Shown: positions 21,749 to 30,966 of the stretch, in pieces
How the letters are laid out: each line of letters opens with the position of its first letter
Numbering within the stretch: the stretch's first letter is position 1
NCBI RefSeq assembly: GCF_900545795.1
Contig: NZ_URAR01000001.1
Location: forward strand, 1 to 64,000
From: an uncultured Veillonella sp.
Lineage (GTDB): Bacteria; Bacillota; Negativicutes; Veillonellales; Veillonellaceae
DNA: 64,000 nt
Reading direction: 5' to 3'
Position numbers and translations under genes: made by a program
Notes under the pieces: generated by a model
Told to the model about the DNA's origin: nothing
What the model saw: only the letters and a program-made list of their open reading frames with translations
Databases searched by the model: none

Positions 21749-23098
21749 TTACTTTGAAATGGTCACTTCATCAAATAATGTGCCATCTTGTAAGTACGCC
21801 TTCACAGTTAAGTTTTGGCCCACTTTATCCAATACTAAATAATTATCTCCATCAACATAGGGAGATACATATTCATCTAAAGGATGAGATCGCCAAATGT
21901 TGGCATATTTTACATCCCCAGCAACCCCTGTAATGATGTAGTAAGGGCCACTGTCACTGCGTTTAAAATCCTCTACATGGCCACGGCGACGATACATATG
22001 ATAATGAGCCGATAAAACTAAATCAACTTTGTATTCATCAAAAATAGGCATGAACATATCACCCATATCACTAAAACCAGGCACAATATTAGGATTTTTT
22101 GTATGAGGATAGCGGAATGGGTCACGATGCATAAACACAACCTTCCACGGCTTAGAAGTGTTTGCCAAGTCCTGCTTTAACCACGCTAACTGCTCTTGTG
22201 CGACTTCCTCACGATAGGATTCATCCATTTCCTGAAATTGTGTATTGAGTACTACAAAATGAACATCTCCATAATCATAGGAGTAGAAGGCACGCCGCGA
22301 CATGTCCTTCGGATTATCACTTTTATTAGATCCAGTAAGCAGTGCTTGAGAGTCAAAACGGAAAAATTGATCAAATGCAGTTGGTGGTTTGAATTTCCAG
22401 TCTAGGGAATAGTATTCGTGATTACCCGTAACGCCTGCAAAGGGAACAATCTCCATCATTGGTTCTACTGCATCAAACCACTCTTCCCATTGATAAGAGG
22501 ACTCCCCATTATCGACTAAATCGCCCATATTAACAAAAAATGCTACCTTAGGATTCTGTGCATAGGCAGTTTTCACCAAACTCTTCCACCCACTATAGTC
22601 CGAAGATTGAGAATCTGGGAATACTAATGCCGTGAAATCTGTGCTTACCTTCGTACTAAGGTCATGCCAGTTAGTAACAGTTGTATTAGGGCCTACGCTA
22701 TATTCATAGTCCATATTAGGTTTTAAATTCTCTAATTTGGCCCGATAAATATGACGGGGCACCTTATCTTCCGTAAATTCTTCCCGCGTTGCCGGCACCG
22801 TTACAATAGTCGTATCAGCGGCGCCCTTTTCTTTATAGAGAACCACGGGATCCTCCTGCGCTTTTTCTGTATCCCACATAATGATGCGCGACGTACTCAT
22901 ATCTTCACTGACTAATTGCCGAACATGCTTTGGTTCTAGACCAGCACTCGGTACAGATGCAACTACAGCGCTGCGCCCTTCTCTCACTACATAATGAGCT
23001 AGCGAACGCCCCCAAGGTGTTGCCATAGCCACAATTGCGACCACCGCAAACAAGGTGACAATCCCTAGCCACATAAATTTGTGCTTTACAAACTTCAT
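21749..23098 (-). CDS. Exported metallophosphoesterase with N-terminal fibronectin-like domain
   Basis: Purple-acid-phosphatase-like architecture, 449 residues: an N-terminal membrane anchor or signal (WLGIVTLFAVVAIVAMA), a beta domain containing a repeated-looking PAP N-domain (RIIMWDTEKA, LKPNMDYEYSVG), then a calcineurin-like phosphoesterase core. Metal-ligand motifs are intact: PDSQ (about 161), GDLVDNG (about 191), GNHEYY (about 224), MHRD (about 324) and AHYH (about 364). It probably hydrolyses phosphate esters at the cell surface or in the periplasm; the substrate is unknown. A paralogue at 28250-29557 has lost most of these ligands. Confidence 0.85.
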   Translation of the reverse strand: MKFVKHKFMWLGIVTLFAVVAIVAMATPWGRSLAHYVVREGRSAVVASVPSAGLEPKHVRQLVSEDMSTSRIIMWDTEKAQEDPVVLYKEKGAADTTIVTVPATREEFTEDKVPRHIYRAKLENLKPNMDYEYSVGPNTTVTNWHDLSTKVSTDFTALVFPDSQSSDYSGWKSLVKTAYAQNPKVAFFVNMGDLVDNGESSYQWEEWFDAVEPMMEIVPFAGVTGNHEYYSLDWKFKPPTAFDQFFRFDSQALLTGSNKSDNPKDMSRRAFYSYDYGDVHFVVLNTQFQEMDESYREEVAQEQLAWLKQDLANTSKPWKVVFMHRDPFRYPHTKNPNIVPGFSDMGDMFMPIFDEYKVDLVLSAHYHMYRRRGHVEDFKRSDSGPYYIITGVAGDVKYANIWRSHPLDEYVSPYVDGDNYLVLDKVGQNLTVKAYLQDGTLFDEVTISK

Positions 23099-23108
23099 AT
23101 ACCATCCC

Positions 23109-23280
23109 TCTTTATCTCTAACTAATTAACCGCACTGCTTTATCTCAGACTAAAAACTTGCATCGCTTTTTCTTTAACTAATTAAGCACGATTCTTTGCA
23201 CAAGCTAAAAGCTCACTCGACTTTTCCTCTAACGAATTAACTACAGCTCTTCATCTCAAGCCAAAAGTTTACGTCGCTTT
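23109..23280. repeat. Degenerate 55-56 bp tandem repeat upstream of the metallophosphoesterase
   Basis: Three units, marked by TAACTAATTAA at 23119 and 23175 and TAACGAATTAA at 23230, each continue with ..CT.TTTATCTCA.GC.AAAA.CTT... followed by TCG-CTTT. No gene is seen in 23099-23423. Confidence 0.7.
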
Positions 23281-23423
23281 ATTGCGCGCTAAAACACCTG
23301 CACAATGCGACGCCTAACTATTTCTAAAATATTCAATACTATTAATTTTATTATAAAGCTTAGAGCCAACTTCAAGTCAAGCGCTATAAAAAATATCTAA
23401 ACGCTAAACTACTTTACAAACAT

Positions 23424-23454
23424 AAAATGCCTAGCACAAAGTGCCAGGCATTTT
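23424..23454 (-). terminator. Terminator of the cyclophilin-like lipoprotein gene
   Basis: TGCCT/AGGCA and GCAC/GTGC helices with a T-rich tail on the minus strand lie 13 bases beyond the stop at 23467. Confidence 0.75.
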
Positions 23455-23466
23455 TATGCGTTGTCA

Positions 23467-24081
23467 TTATAAAGTAAATGTAATCTCCACAGAGCCTTGC
23501 TTAGCCAAAGCGTCCCAATCTACATCGCCCTCTATATGACCTAAATTTGTATACGAATAGTGACTATTAAAGTCTTTATAAAATATTACCAACCCATTCT
23601 TGCCCCACAGTTTTACATCACCGCGCCTAATTGTCCCTGCCACTTCTTTATCTGTTGGCAATGACACAGCAAGTTCAATGTATTTTTCATTTCCATTCAC
23701 ATCATCCATTGTAACCGTCTTTGGCAATTCTTTGCGAAATGCTCTAGCTCCTTCTGTATCATCCAGCCTCATAGCATAGGGGACACCATTGATTATAACT
23801 TGTATCCTTTGAGTCGATACGGAATTCACGGCCTGTTCGCCTCCATTTTGATTTTGTAATACATTGCTTTCGCTGAAAGTCGATTGTAAGGCTTCATTTG
23901 TGTTACTTTGAACACTGTGATCTTCAGCATTACTATGAGCTTTATAATTTTCAGCATTGCTATGAACTCTGTAATTTTCAGCAGGGCTTTGAGTCTCTTT
24001 ATTTTCAGCATGCCCGCACCCCGTAATACTGAGCGCCAAAAAGAGCGTAACCAAAAATGTAGTCATCACATATTGTCTCAT
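23467..24081 (-). CDS. Cyclophilin-like-fold lipoprotein
   Basis: 204 residues. Lipoprotein signal with lipobox SITGC (Cys22), then a low-complexity linker containing three 9-residue repeats of the AENYRVHSN type, and a C-terminal cyclophilin-like-fold domain (about residues 92-204) recognisable by DVNGNEKYIELAVSLPT, GTIRRGDVKLWG, LVIFYKDF..HYSYTNLG and a closing VEITFTL. The role of this small domain family is not established; a peptidyl-prolyl isomerase activity should not be assumed. AGGAAGG precedes the ATG. It is a monocistronic gene with its own terminator. Confidence 0.8.
   Translation of the reverse strand: MRQYVMTTFLVTLFLALSITGCGHAENKETQSPAENYRVHSNAENYKAHSNAEDHSVQSNTNEALQSTFSESNVLQNQNGGEQAVNSVSTQRIQVIINGVPYAMRLDDTEGARAFRKELPKTVTMDDVNGNEKYIELAVSLPTDKEVAGTIRRGDVKLWGKNGLVIFYKDFNSHYSYTNLGHIEGDVDWDALAKQGSVEITFTL
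23902..23982 (-). repeat. 27-bp in-frame tandem repeats in the lipoprotein linker
   Basis: Three 27-base units (23902-23928, 23929-23955, 23956-23982) encode the linker repeats AEDHSVQSN, AENYKAHSN and AENYRVHSN. Unit length is a multiple of three, so expansion or contraction would keep the frame. Confidence 0.85.
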
Positions 24082-24218
24082 AAGCGCCTTCCTGTAATAT
24101 TTATCTTCTACAAACTCTTTACTTTACAAACTTATTTAGAAACTTATATTAAAATCTAGATGCCCATGTGAAACTTTAAAGCTTATATTAGTATTTTTGA
24201 AATGTATTACTAATCAAA

Positions 24219-25457
24219 TTACTTTAAATTTTTATGGAAGAATGCTGTAATAGCTTCAAAAGGAATTACATCAGTTCTATCATAAAAATCTACATGATTA
24301 GCACCTGGCACGATAATAATTTCTTTATTATCGCCTACCAAGGATTTCATCACATCTTCGGACATATATTTAGAATGCGCTTCTGAACCAGTGACTAAAA
24401 GAACTGGGCGAGGTGCGATTTCATCTAAATGGCCATTCATGCTAAAATTCATGAAACCATATGGCATAACATCTACCCAAGCAGTAGTGGAATTAATTGA
24501 GCGTGGATGGTAGCCTCGTCCTGTACGATAATAATCAAAGAACTGTTTACCCACTGGATCCATATTAGCAGGCGCTACTTCTGGCAATAAATGACCATCT
24601 TCCAAGGTAATGAGATTGCCATTTACAATAGGTACTTCATGATAGCCTGGCGCTGTAGTACCTCGATCCACCATTTCCCAACGCTTGTCAGCTAAATAGT
24701 TTAACACTTTATCGCGATCAGCAGCAGTGTATGAATCGTTAAGGCCTTGTCCGATAGAACGAGACATATCATACAACACAGATGTGGCAACAGCCTTAAC
24801 GCGTTTGTCCATAGCCGCATCAGATAAGGCCATACCTCCAAAGCCACAAATGCCCATCAAGCCAATATTTTGACGATCTACTTGTTCTAAAGAACCAAGG
24901 AAGTCAACGGCAGCACTAAAGTCCTCTGTATTAATATCTGGGGACGCCATATTCCGTGGTGCACCACCACTTTCCCCTGTATAGGATGGGTCAAAGGCCA
25001 CTGTAATAAAGCCTTGTTCAGCTAGTGTTTGTGCATATAGACCAGATACCTGTTCTTTCACGGCTCCAAATGGACCACTGACAGCAATAGCAGGCATCTT
25101 ACCATTAGCATTTTTAGGAATGTACAAATCCCCTGCCAATGTAATACCATATCGATTTACAAATGTTACTTTTTTATGCTCTACTTTATCGCTCTTCGGA
25201 AATACTTTATCCCATTCCTGAGTCAATTTTAATTGTTCAGGTTGGTTCATTGGGGAATTAATAGTGTCTTGTGAATTAGTCGTTGGCATCACATGTTGTT
25301 CCGCTTCTGCAATGCGCGCTGCATTACTTGCTACTGGCACAAATGCTGGTATCTGTGCATCGGCGGCCTGTACTGTAAAACCACCGCTAGCACCATAAAG
25401 AGCTGCTACTGCTGCCATAACCATTGCTTTTTTCATCATTTTAATACTTGATTTCAT
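24219..25457 (-). CDS. Secreted alpha/beta hydrolase (dienelactone-hydrolase-like)
   Basis: 412 residues with a signal peptide (cleavage expected after GFTVQA, about residue 31), so likely periplasmic. The nucleophile elbow reads GICGFGG (about residue 203), giving Cys rather than Ser as nucleophile, as in dienelactone hydrolases. The acid lies near TGSEAHSKYMSEDV and the histidine in PGANHVDFYDR. The AVSGPFGAVKEQVSGLYAQ segment is typical of the YcjY-like group. The substrate is unknown. It follows the MFS gene by 161 bases on the same strand, next to a divergent LysR regulator, suggesting a shared small-molecule detoxification or uptake function. Confidence 0.8.
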   Translation of the reverse strand: MKSSIKMMKKAMVMAAVAALYGASGGFTVQAADAQIPAFVPVASNAARIAEAEQHVMPTTNSQDTINSPMNQPEQLKLTQEWDKVFPKSDKVEHKKVTFVNRYGITLAGDLYIPKNANGKMPAIAVSGPFGAVKEQVSGLYAQTLAEQGFITVAFDPSYTGESGGAPRNMASPDINTEDFSAAVDFLGSLEQVDRQNIGLMGICGFGGMALSDAAMDKRVKAVATSVLYDMSRSIGQGLNDSYTAADRDKVLNYLADKRWEMVDRGTTAPGYHEVPIVNGNLITLEDGHLLPEVAPANMDPVGKQFFDYYRTGRGYHPRSINSTTAWVDVMPYGFMNFSMNGHLDEIAPRPVLLVTGSEAHSKYMSEDVMKSLVGDNKEIIIVPGANHVDFYDRTDVIPFEAITAFFHKNLK

Positions 25458-25618
25458 TTTTACCTCTCCTTTATTCTTCTATAACCAAAACTAAAATTTT
25501 CAGACTAAAATACATGTAAACTAAAATATATCTTTATCACTACCATGCGGCACAGCGATAGACAAAGTATAGCCTGCTTTTCAAACTATGCTGTCTTTCC
25601 TACACAGCCTACTAGATC

Positions 25619-26887
25619 TTATATCTGTACTGATGAGCTTCGTTTTCCTTCATACCATAATTGCCAGGAGCCTAGGCCAGCAGCAACTAATAGCATAACG
25701 ATACCACCATACATAACATTAGATAAACCTAAATAACTAAGGACAACGCCACAGAAAGAAGTACCCACAATAACGCCTACATTCGCAGCCGTTAAAAATA
25801 ATCCATTAGCAAAATTCAAGGCTTCATGAGCGGCCGTAGTAATCCAATATTGCGTAATATTAGCTGAAATACCAGCTAATATGCCCCACAAAATTATAAG
25901 TACAGTGGCTAAGCCAAAGTGAGTCATATCCTGCCAAGAAAGTCCGCTTACACCTATAGCCGTGCTAGTGCCAGTTGACGCTAAACCTAAATGAGTAAAA
26001 CCACTTACATTAGCATTCAAATAATTCATACCAATAAAGAGCATGTAAATTACTATCAATACAACTATGCTACTTCGCACTGTTAATAAAGGCTTTCGAC
26101 TCAATAGTCTACCAGCCAAAAAGCTACCTACAATATTTAAAGCGCCATATAAAAGCAGTACAATACTTACTATAGGGGAACTAAAACCTAATACATCGGT
26201 AGCATATTCCACAAAATAGTTATACACTCCATATATAGAGCCATTTAAGGCCATAACAAATAAAATAGCAAGCCATACATTAAGCTTCTTCAGCACATTC
26301 ACTTGATCTCCATATGATATGGCTTCTACTGGTAAGTCCTTCGGAATTTGCCACAATGTAAGCAAGAGTATGAAGGCTGTAATAAGGGCCGAAAATAAAA
26401 AGGCCATGTAAAGTCCAAATGTATCAGCCAAAAAATGACTTACTGGCACACCCACAACCATGCCGGCTGCCACGCCCATATTGATTTTAGCTACTGCCTT
26501 AGGCGCCTCTGCTCGTTCTACCGAAGAACCTGCTAATGCAAATGCCATAGCACAATATACAGGATGCAGCAGCGCTGGTACGAGTCGTGCTATAAGTAAC
26601 ACTTCAAAAGAAGGTGCCCAAGCAGCTATTAAGCTAGTAATTGTAAAAACAGCTAACACCAATATCATCAAAAGTTTCCTCGGCATCTTCGAGAGCAACA
26701 GAGGCATCGTAGGCCCTGAAATTGCTACGCCTAAAGCAAATATACTCAATACACTAGCAGCCGTCACCAGTGACACATTATAAGCTTCTGCGATGTAAGG
26801 AAGTACACCAATAATTCCCATCTCAGTATTTAAAATACAAAAAACACCAACTGCTAATATGGTCACCATCTTAGTAGATTGCTGCAC
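25619..26887 (-). CDS. MFS transporter, DHA1/AraJ-like drug or sugar efflux type
   Basis: About 422 residues with twelve predicted membrane segments. Begins MQQSTKMVTILAVGVFCILNTEM; family features include the PxxxGP-like ISGPTMPLLLSKMPRKLLM loop and RLVPALLHPVYCAMAFALA. I prefer GTG 26887, eight bases after AAGGAG, over the GTG at 26896, which sits on the ribosome binding site. Likely proton-driven export of a small compound. Divergently transcribed from the LysR gene across a spacer with a perfect palindrome. Confidence 0.85.
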   Translation of the reverse strand: MQQSTKMVTILAVGVFCILNTEMGIIGVLPYIAEAYNVSLVTAASVLSIFALGVAISGPTMPLLLSKMPRKLLMILVLAVFTITSLIAAWAPSFEVLLIARLVPALLHPVYCAMAFALAGSSVERAEAPKAVAKINMGVAAGMVVGVPVSHFLADTFGLYMAFLFSALITAFILLLTLWQIPKDLPVEAISYGDQVNVLKKLNVWLAILFVMALNGSIYGVYNYFVEYATDVLGFSSPIVSIVLLLYGALNIVGSFLAGRLLSRKPLLTVRSSIVVLIVIYMLFIGMNYLNANVSGFTHLGLASTGTSTAIGVSGLSWQDMTHFGLATVLIILWGILAGISANITQYWITTAAHEALNFANGLFLTAANVGVIVGTSFCGVVLSYLGLSNVMYGGIVMLLVAAGLGSWQLWYEGKRSSSVQI

Positions 26888-26940
26888 ATATATCACTCCT
26901 TCCTAAAGTGCTTTCAATCTTCATATCCTAATTATATTTA

Positions 26941-26971
26941 AAATTATAAATATAACAATTATTTATAATTT
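26941..26971. promoter_or_regulatory. Perfect 12-bp-arm palindrome between MFS and lysR genes
   Basis: AAATTATAAATA (26941-26952) and TATTTATAATTT (26960-26971) flank TAACAAT. On the minus strand a TATAAT for the MFS gene lies within it. Position and symmetry suit the binding site of the divergent LysR protein. It is all A/T, so some symmetry may be accidental. Confidence 0.5.
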
Positions 26972-27171
26972 ATATCCAGTTATTCTTTTAATCTATTTCT
27001 ATTTGTCATATAATAAAATTGTTCTATTACAGAATAAATATGAAACTAATAATAAAGTTGCACTTCAAAACAAAAAGCTACTCGTAAATTTATATATCCA
27101 CAACACTCAGCTAATCATAAGACTATACTTCCATACATATTGAATAAATCGCAATAAAGAAAGGAGCCTCC

Positions 27172-28047
27172 ATGGAACTACGTGTACTTCGTTACTTTTT
27201 AGAAATGGCGCGAGAAAATAATATGTCCCGCGCTGCTAAAAATCTCCACATCACACAACCTACTATGTCTAAACAAATAAAAGATTTAGAAGATGAACTA
27301 GGGGTAAAACTCTACAATCGCACCAATTACAGCATTGAACTGACTGAAGCCGGCCTATTACTCCAAAAGCGCGCCCAGGACATCCTTGATTTAGTCCACA
27401 AAACAGAATTAGAGTTTAAAGACTTTTCATCGCTTACTGAAGGCAATGTATATATCGGCAGTGCTGAGTCTGAGTCTTTTGCTTATGTAGCCAAAGCACT
27501 CAAACAAATTCACCAACTCTATCCTAATATCCATCTCCATATATACAGTGGCAATCTTGAGGACGTATTAGAAAAATTAGACAAAGGTCTCGTTGATTTT
27601 GCCTTTGTAATGGACTATGAAGAGTCGACCAAGTACGATCAAATCCCAATACCTTCTCCAGATACATGGGGCTTATTAGTCCCTAAAACAAGTGACTTAG
27701 CCAAGCAAAGCTCCCTCAAGTTAAAAGACTTAGAAGGCCTGCCCCTAATTTGCTCTCGACAAAATATGCTCATCGACTTCCCCTCTTGGTTCAATGGCAA
27801 GCAAGATGCATTAAACATAGTGGCCACTTACAATTTACTATTTAATGCCCTTATCATGGTTCGTGAAGGTGTGGGCTATGCCCTCTCTTATGACCAAATT
27901 GGCAATACATCCTTAGCCAGCGATATCTGTTTTATTCCTCTATCCGATGTAAGGCAATCATATATGAACTGTTTATGGCGCAAAAACAATCCCCTCTCAG
28001 CCGCCGGCACTATATTTAAAAAGGAGCTTTCTAGCTTAGTAGAATAG
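27172..28047 (+). CDS. LysR-family transcriptional regulator
   Basis: 291 residues. N-terminal winged helix (MELRVLRYFLEMARENNMSRAAKNLHITQPTMSKQIKDLE split over residues 1-40) followed by the substrate-binding domain (EGNVYIGSAESESF onward). AAAGGAG precedes the ATG. Divergent from the MFS-hydrolase genes, which it probably controls together with itself; the effector is not predictable from sequence. Confidence 0.9.
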   Translation: MELRVLRYFLEMARENNMSRAAKNLHITQPTMSKQIKDLEDELGVKLYNRTNYSIELTEAGLLLQKRAQDILDLVHKTELEFKDFSSLTEGNVYIGSAESESFAYVAKALKQIHQLYPNIHLHIYSGNLEDVLEKLDKGLVDFAFVMDYEESTKYDQIPIPSPDTWGLLVPKTSDLAKQSSLKLKDLEGLPLICSRQNMLIDFPSWFNGKQDALNIVATYNLLFNALIMVREGVGYALSYDQIGNTSLASDICFIPLSDVRQSYMNCLWRKNNPLSAAGTIFKKELSSLVE

Positions 28048-28103
28048 ACTATAAATAATCAAAGCAAAAAGTCAAATATGTAAACGGACTTTCTCCTATA
28101 GAC

Positions 28104-28188
28104 TAAAAATTATATTAACTAAAAAATTATATAAATTAAAAGATCATATAAACCTAAAGATTATATTAACTAAAAAACTATATAAACA
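28104..28188. repeat. Degenerate ~17-bp tandem repeat downstream of lysR
   Basis: Five consecutive units of the form TAAAAATTATATTAAC, TAAAAAATTATATAAAT, TAAAAGATCATATAAACC, TAAAGATTATATTAAC and TAAAAAACTATATAAAC fill the space between the lysR stop and the terminator at 28192. Confidence 0.7.
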
Positions 28189-28191
28189 TAA

Positions 28192-28231
28192 AAAACCGCT
28201 GAAACTCAATTCATTGAACTTCAGCGGTTTT
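28192..28231. terminator. Convergent terminator between lysR and the second metallophosphoesterase
   Basis: AAAACCGCTGAA (28192-28203) pairs with TTCAGCGGTTTT (28220-28231); an inner GTTCAATG-type helix extends it. Runs of A and T on either side serve both strands. Confidence 0.85.
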
Positions 28232-28249
28232 ATGTTTTTATAATCTTCG

Positions 28250-29557
28250 TTACTTCGTCAATACAATTTGATCAAACTTTTCGCCATCTGTATAATACGC
28301 ACTCACACGCAATTCATTATCAACTTGTGTGATCACTAAATAATTAAGTGCAGAATCTGACTGTAAAGAATATTCATCAAGCACATGCGGGCCTAAGTTT
28401 TCATTATCACTGTCCCCGGCCTTACCAACAGATATATAATATGGGCCGACTTGGCTGCGCTCAAAGCCTTTAATATGTCCCCGACGTCGATAAGTTTGCA
28501 ACTGCCCCGATAGAACTAAATCTACCTGCCCTTCATCAAAATACGACATAAACGTCTTACCCATATCGCTAAAGGACGTATTTAATGACACAGCATTCGC
28601 CTCAGCATAGGCTAAGGCATCTCGATGCATCAGCACGACCTTCCACTTCTTTATCGTATGCGCTAAATCAGACTTCAACCAAGCCAATTGGCGCTCTTTA
28701 GCAATCTCTTTATATTTATCAGGCCATTGGTCAATTTGCGTATCAATAATTACAAAATGCACATCGCCATAATCAAAAGAATAAAATGGCGCTCTCATGA
28801 TACCATTGTCACGGTGGGGCCAAGCAAATAAATGGAAAAAGGCCTCTGGCAATTGCTCCTTCTTATTATCGCCATAAAACTCATGGGTCCCCATAATCGG
28901 AACAAAGGGAATATTTTCTAGCAAAGGACTAGCTCCATTTAACCAGGCAGTCCACTCTACCTTAGAGGAGCCATTATCTACCAAATTACCTAAATTAGCA
29001 AAAAAATCTACATCTGGATGACGTCTAAAAGCACCTTGTGCTAAATCTAACCACTTCCCGTATACAAATGATTTAGAATCGCCAAATATAAGCGCCTTTA
29101 CCTCCTTGTCATCTCCAGTCTTAAGGCGATACCAAGGCGAGGAGTACATCCCCTTACCTACACGGTACTCATATTCAGTATTAGGCACTAAATTATTCAA
29201 AGTCACCTTATATAAATACCTTGTTTCTTCACCGTCAGTGAAGCGCTCTGACACGGCATCAATTTGCATGATTTCCCCTGATTCATCTGATGCACGTTTA
29301 AACTCAACAACAGGATTTTCCACTAAATCCTTTGTATCCCACATAATAATTCGCGAATGGTTCATATCTTCCGTCACCATTTGTCGCACATGCTGTGGTG
29401 TAAACTCATAACCTAAGTACTTATGCGCACGAATGCCGAGAGTCTCTAATGTATTAGCTACACCAGCTGGCCCCATATAAGCTAATAATATAATCCCTAA
29501 TACTATTAGCGCCCCTATAATACCCCCTATTTTGCCTCGCTTTCCTACTTGCTTCAT
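28250..29557 (-). CDS. Metallophosphoesterase paralogue lacking metal ligands (probable pseudoenzyme)
   Basis: 435 residues, same architecture as the gene at 21749: N-terminal membrane anchor (IIGALIVLGIILLAYMG), PAP-like beta domain (RIIMWDTKDL, LVPNTEYEYRVG) and a phosphoesterase fold. The catalytic motifs have changed: GDLVDNG is GNLVDNG (about 190), GNHE is GTHE (about 223) and the AHYH pair is GQLQ (about 352), while the surrounding residues stay similar. I confirmed these codons on the minus strand. The frame is intact over the whole length, so it is probably a maintained non-catalytic protein (binding or structural) and not simple decay. Confidence 0.82.
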   Translation of the reverse strand: MKQVGKRGKIGGIIGALIVLGIILLAYMGPAGVANTLETLGIRAHKYLGYEFTPQHVRQMVTEDMNHSRIIMWDTKDLVENPVVEFKRASDESGEIMQIDAVSERFTDGEETRYLYKVTLNNLVPNTEYEYRVGKGMYSSPWYRLKTGDDKEVKALIFGDSKSFVYGKWLDLAQGAFRRHPDVDFFANLGNLVDNGSSKVEWTAWLNGASPLLENIPFVPIMGTHEFYGDNKKEQLPEAFFHLFAWPHRDNGIMRAPFYSFDYGDVHFVIIDTQIDQWPDKYKEIAKERQLAWLKSDLAHTIKKWKVVLMHRDALAYAEANAVSLNTSFSDMGKTFMSYFDEGQVDLVLSGQLQTYRRRGHIKGFERSQVGPYYISVGKAGDSDNENLGPHVLDEYSLQSDSALNYLVITQVDNELRVSAYYTDGEKFDQIVLTK

Positions 29558-29849
29558 ATAAAATCCTTCAACTTACACAAACTTATTACGCACCTATCCC
29601 TAATCACATATACACAAATTCATACAACAGTTCTAATTAAATCCCTATTATGACTAACTAGTTAAGTATCCACACCGTCCCCGAATATATATTATTTGAA
29701 TTCATAAATACAACTAATACATATTACTTAATTTCATATATATATTACTATAAAACGCTCAATTAATAAATAGAGTTTTACATTTTTATGATTGAAATTT
29801 TTAATAAGCCTAAAATACTATCCTAGCCTTGGCTCTAAAAAACGCAAAA
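29558..29849. other. AT-rich spacer upstream of the second metallophosphoesterase
   Basis: No gene, repeat or recognisable RNA element is seen. It should contain the promoter of the leftward metallophosphoesterase gene. Confidence 0.4.
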
Positions 29850-29877
29850 ACTGAGGTCCTCTTAGGAGAACCTCAGT
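29850..29877 (-). terminator. Terminator of the galactose operon
   Basis: On the minus strand ACTGAGGT-TCTCC-TAAG-AGGACCTCAGT is followed by TTTTTGCG, 70 bases after the mglC stop. Confidence 0.85.
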
Positions 29878-29946
29878 CTCTTATGTACTATAAACTTAAT
29901 AAAAGAACTTATGTCACCAAATGTGTAAGTTGTTATGAACAAAAAA

Positions 29947-30954
29947 TTATTTACGTGCCAAGTATTTACGAACGTCTACAGCAACGGCAATAACAATGAT
30001 TAAACCTTTAATAATAAGCTGCCAATATGGGCCCATACCAACGAAGGTTAAACCATAGTTAATAACTGTAAAAATAAGTACGCCTGCAATAATCCCTGGT
30101 ACAGTACCAATACCACCAGTTACAGATACACCACCTACTACCGCAGCGGCGATAGCATCAAGTTCATACATATTACCATAGTTATTAGTAGCCCCTCCGG
30201 TACGAGCGGCTTCAAGAACGCCACCTAAACCATATAGAGCGCCTGCAATCACATAGATGCAAATTAATGTACTAGCTACATTAATCCCAGAAACAACAGC
30301 AGCTTGTGGATTGCCACCAATGGCAAACATATTTTTACCCAACACCGTCTTGTTATATACAATGTACATAATACAAGCTATAACAGCAGCAATAATGACA
30401 ATGTAAGGAATCGTCATAAAGCCCAAATCCAAAGTGCCGGAGCCGAATACAGTAAACTCTGGACGTAAACCACCTACTGGTTGCGAATTATTAGGCGGCA
30501 TATCAAAGTACAAAGAACAAATACCATAGGTAATAACCATGGTACCTAAGGTTGCAATAAATGGTACGATTCTTAAATAGGCAACAATTAAACCGGAAAT
30601 AAGACCTACCCCAGCACCTACTGCAATGGCAATAATAATCGGTAAGAATACTGGTAAGTTAGGTGCATTTTCAAAGAAAGGATGCGGATAGCTTGGCATC
30701 TGCGATAGAGATGCCGACACTACCGCTGTAAGGCCTACTACACGACCAGCTGACAAGTCACAGCCTGCTGTAATCAAGATCATAGCAGAACCTAATGTAA
30801 TAATTACACGCGGTGATGATTGAATTAAAATATCGCGAAAACTAGTTAATGATAAAAAATTAGTGTTGTAAATCGATATTGCTGCCACTAGCACAACTAG
30901 TACGATATAAATAGCATTTTGCGTCATAAATTGACTAAGGCGATTTCTACTCAT
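29947..30954 (-). CDS. mglC: Galactose/methyl-galactoside ABC permease
   Basis: 335 residues, about ten hydrophobic segments, inner membrane. The permease family loop SGRVVGLTAVVSA.. and EAARTGGATNNYGNMYELDAIAAAVVGG are characteristic of the RbsC/MglC group. SD AGGAGG. It begins 12 bases after mglA and is the last gene of the operon. Confidence 0.93.
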   Translation of the reverse strand: MSRNRLSQFMTQNAIYIVLVVLVAAISIYNTNFLSLTSFRDILIQSSPRVIITLGSAMILITAGCDLSAGRVVGLTAVVSASLSQMPSYPHPFFENAPNLPVFLPIIIAIAVGAGVGLISGLIVAYLRIVPFIATLGTMVITYGICSLYFDMPPNNSQPVGGLRPEFTVFGSGTLDLGFMTIPYIVIIAAVIACIMYIVYNKTVLGKNMFAIGGNPQAAVVSGINVASTLICIYVIAGALYGLGGVLEAARTGGATNNYGNMYELDAIAAAVVGGVSVTGGIGTVPGIIAGVLIFTVINYGLTFVGMGPYWQLIIKGLIIVIAVAVDVRKYLARK

Positions 30955-30966
30955 ATCAAAGTCCTC

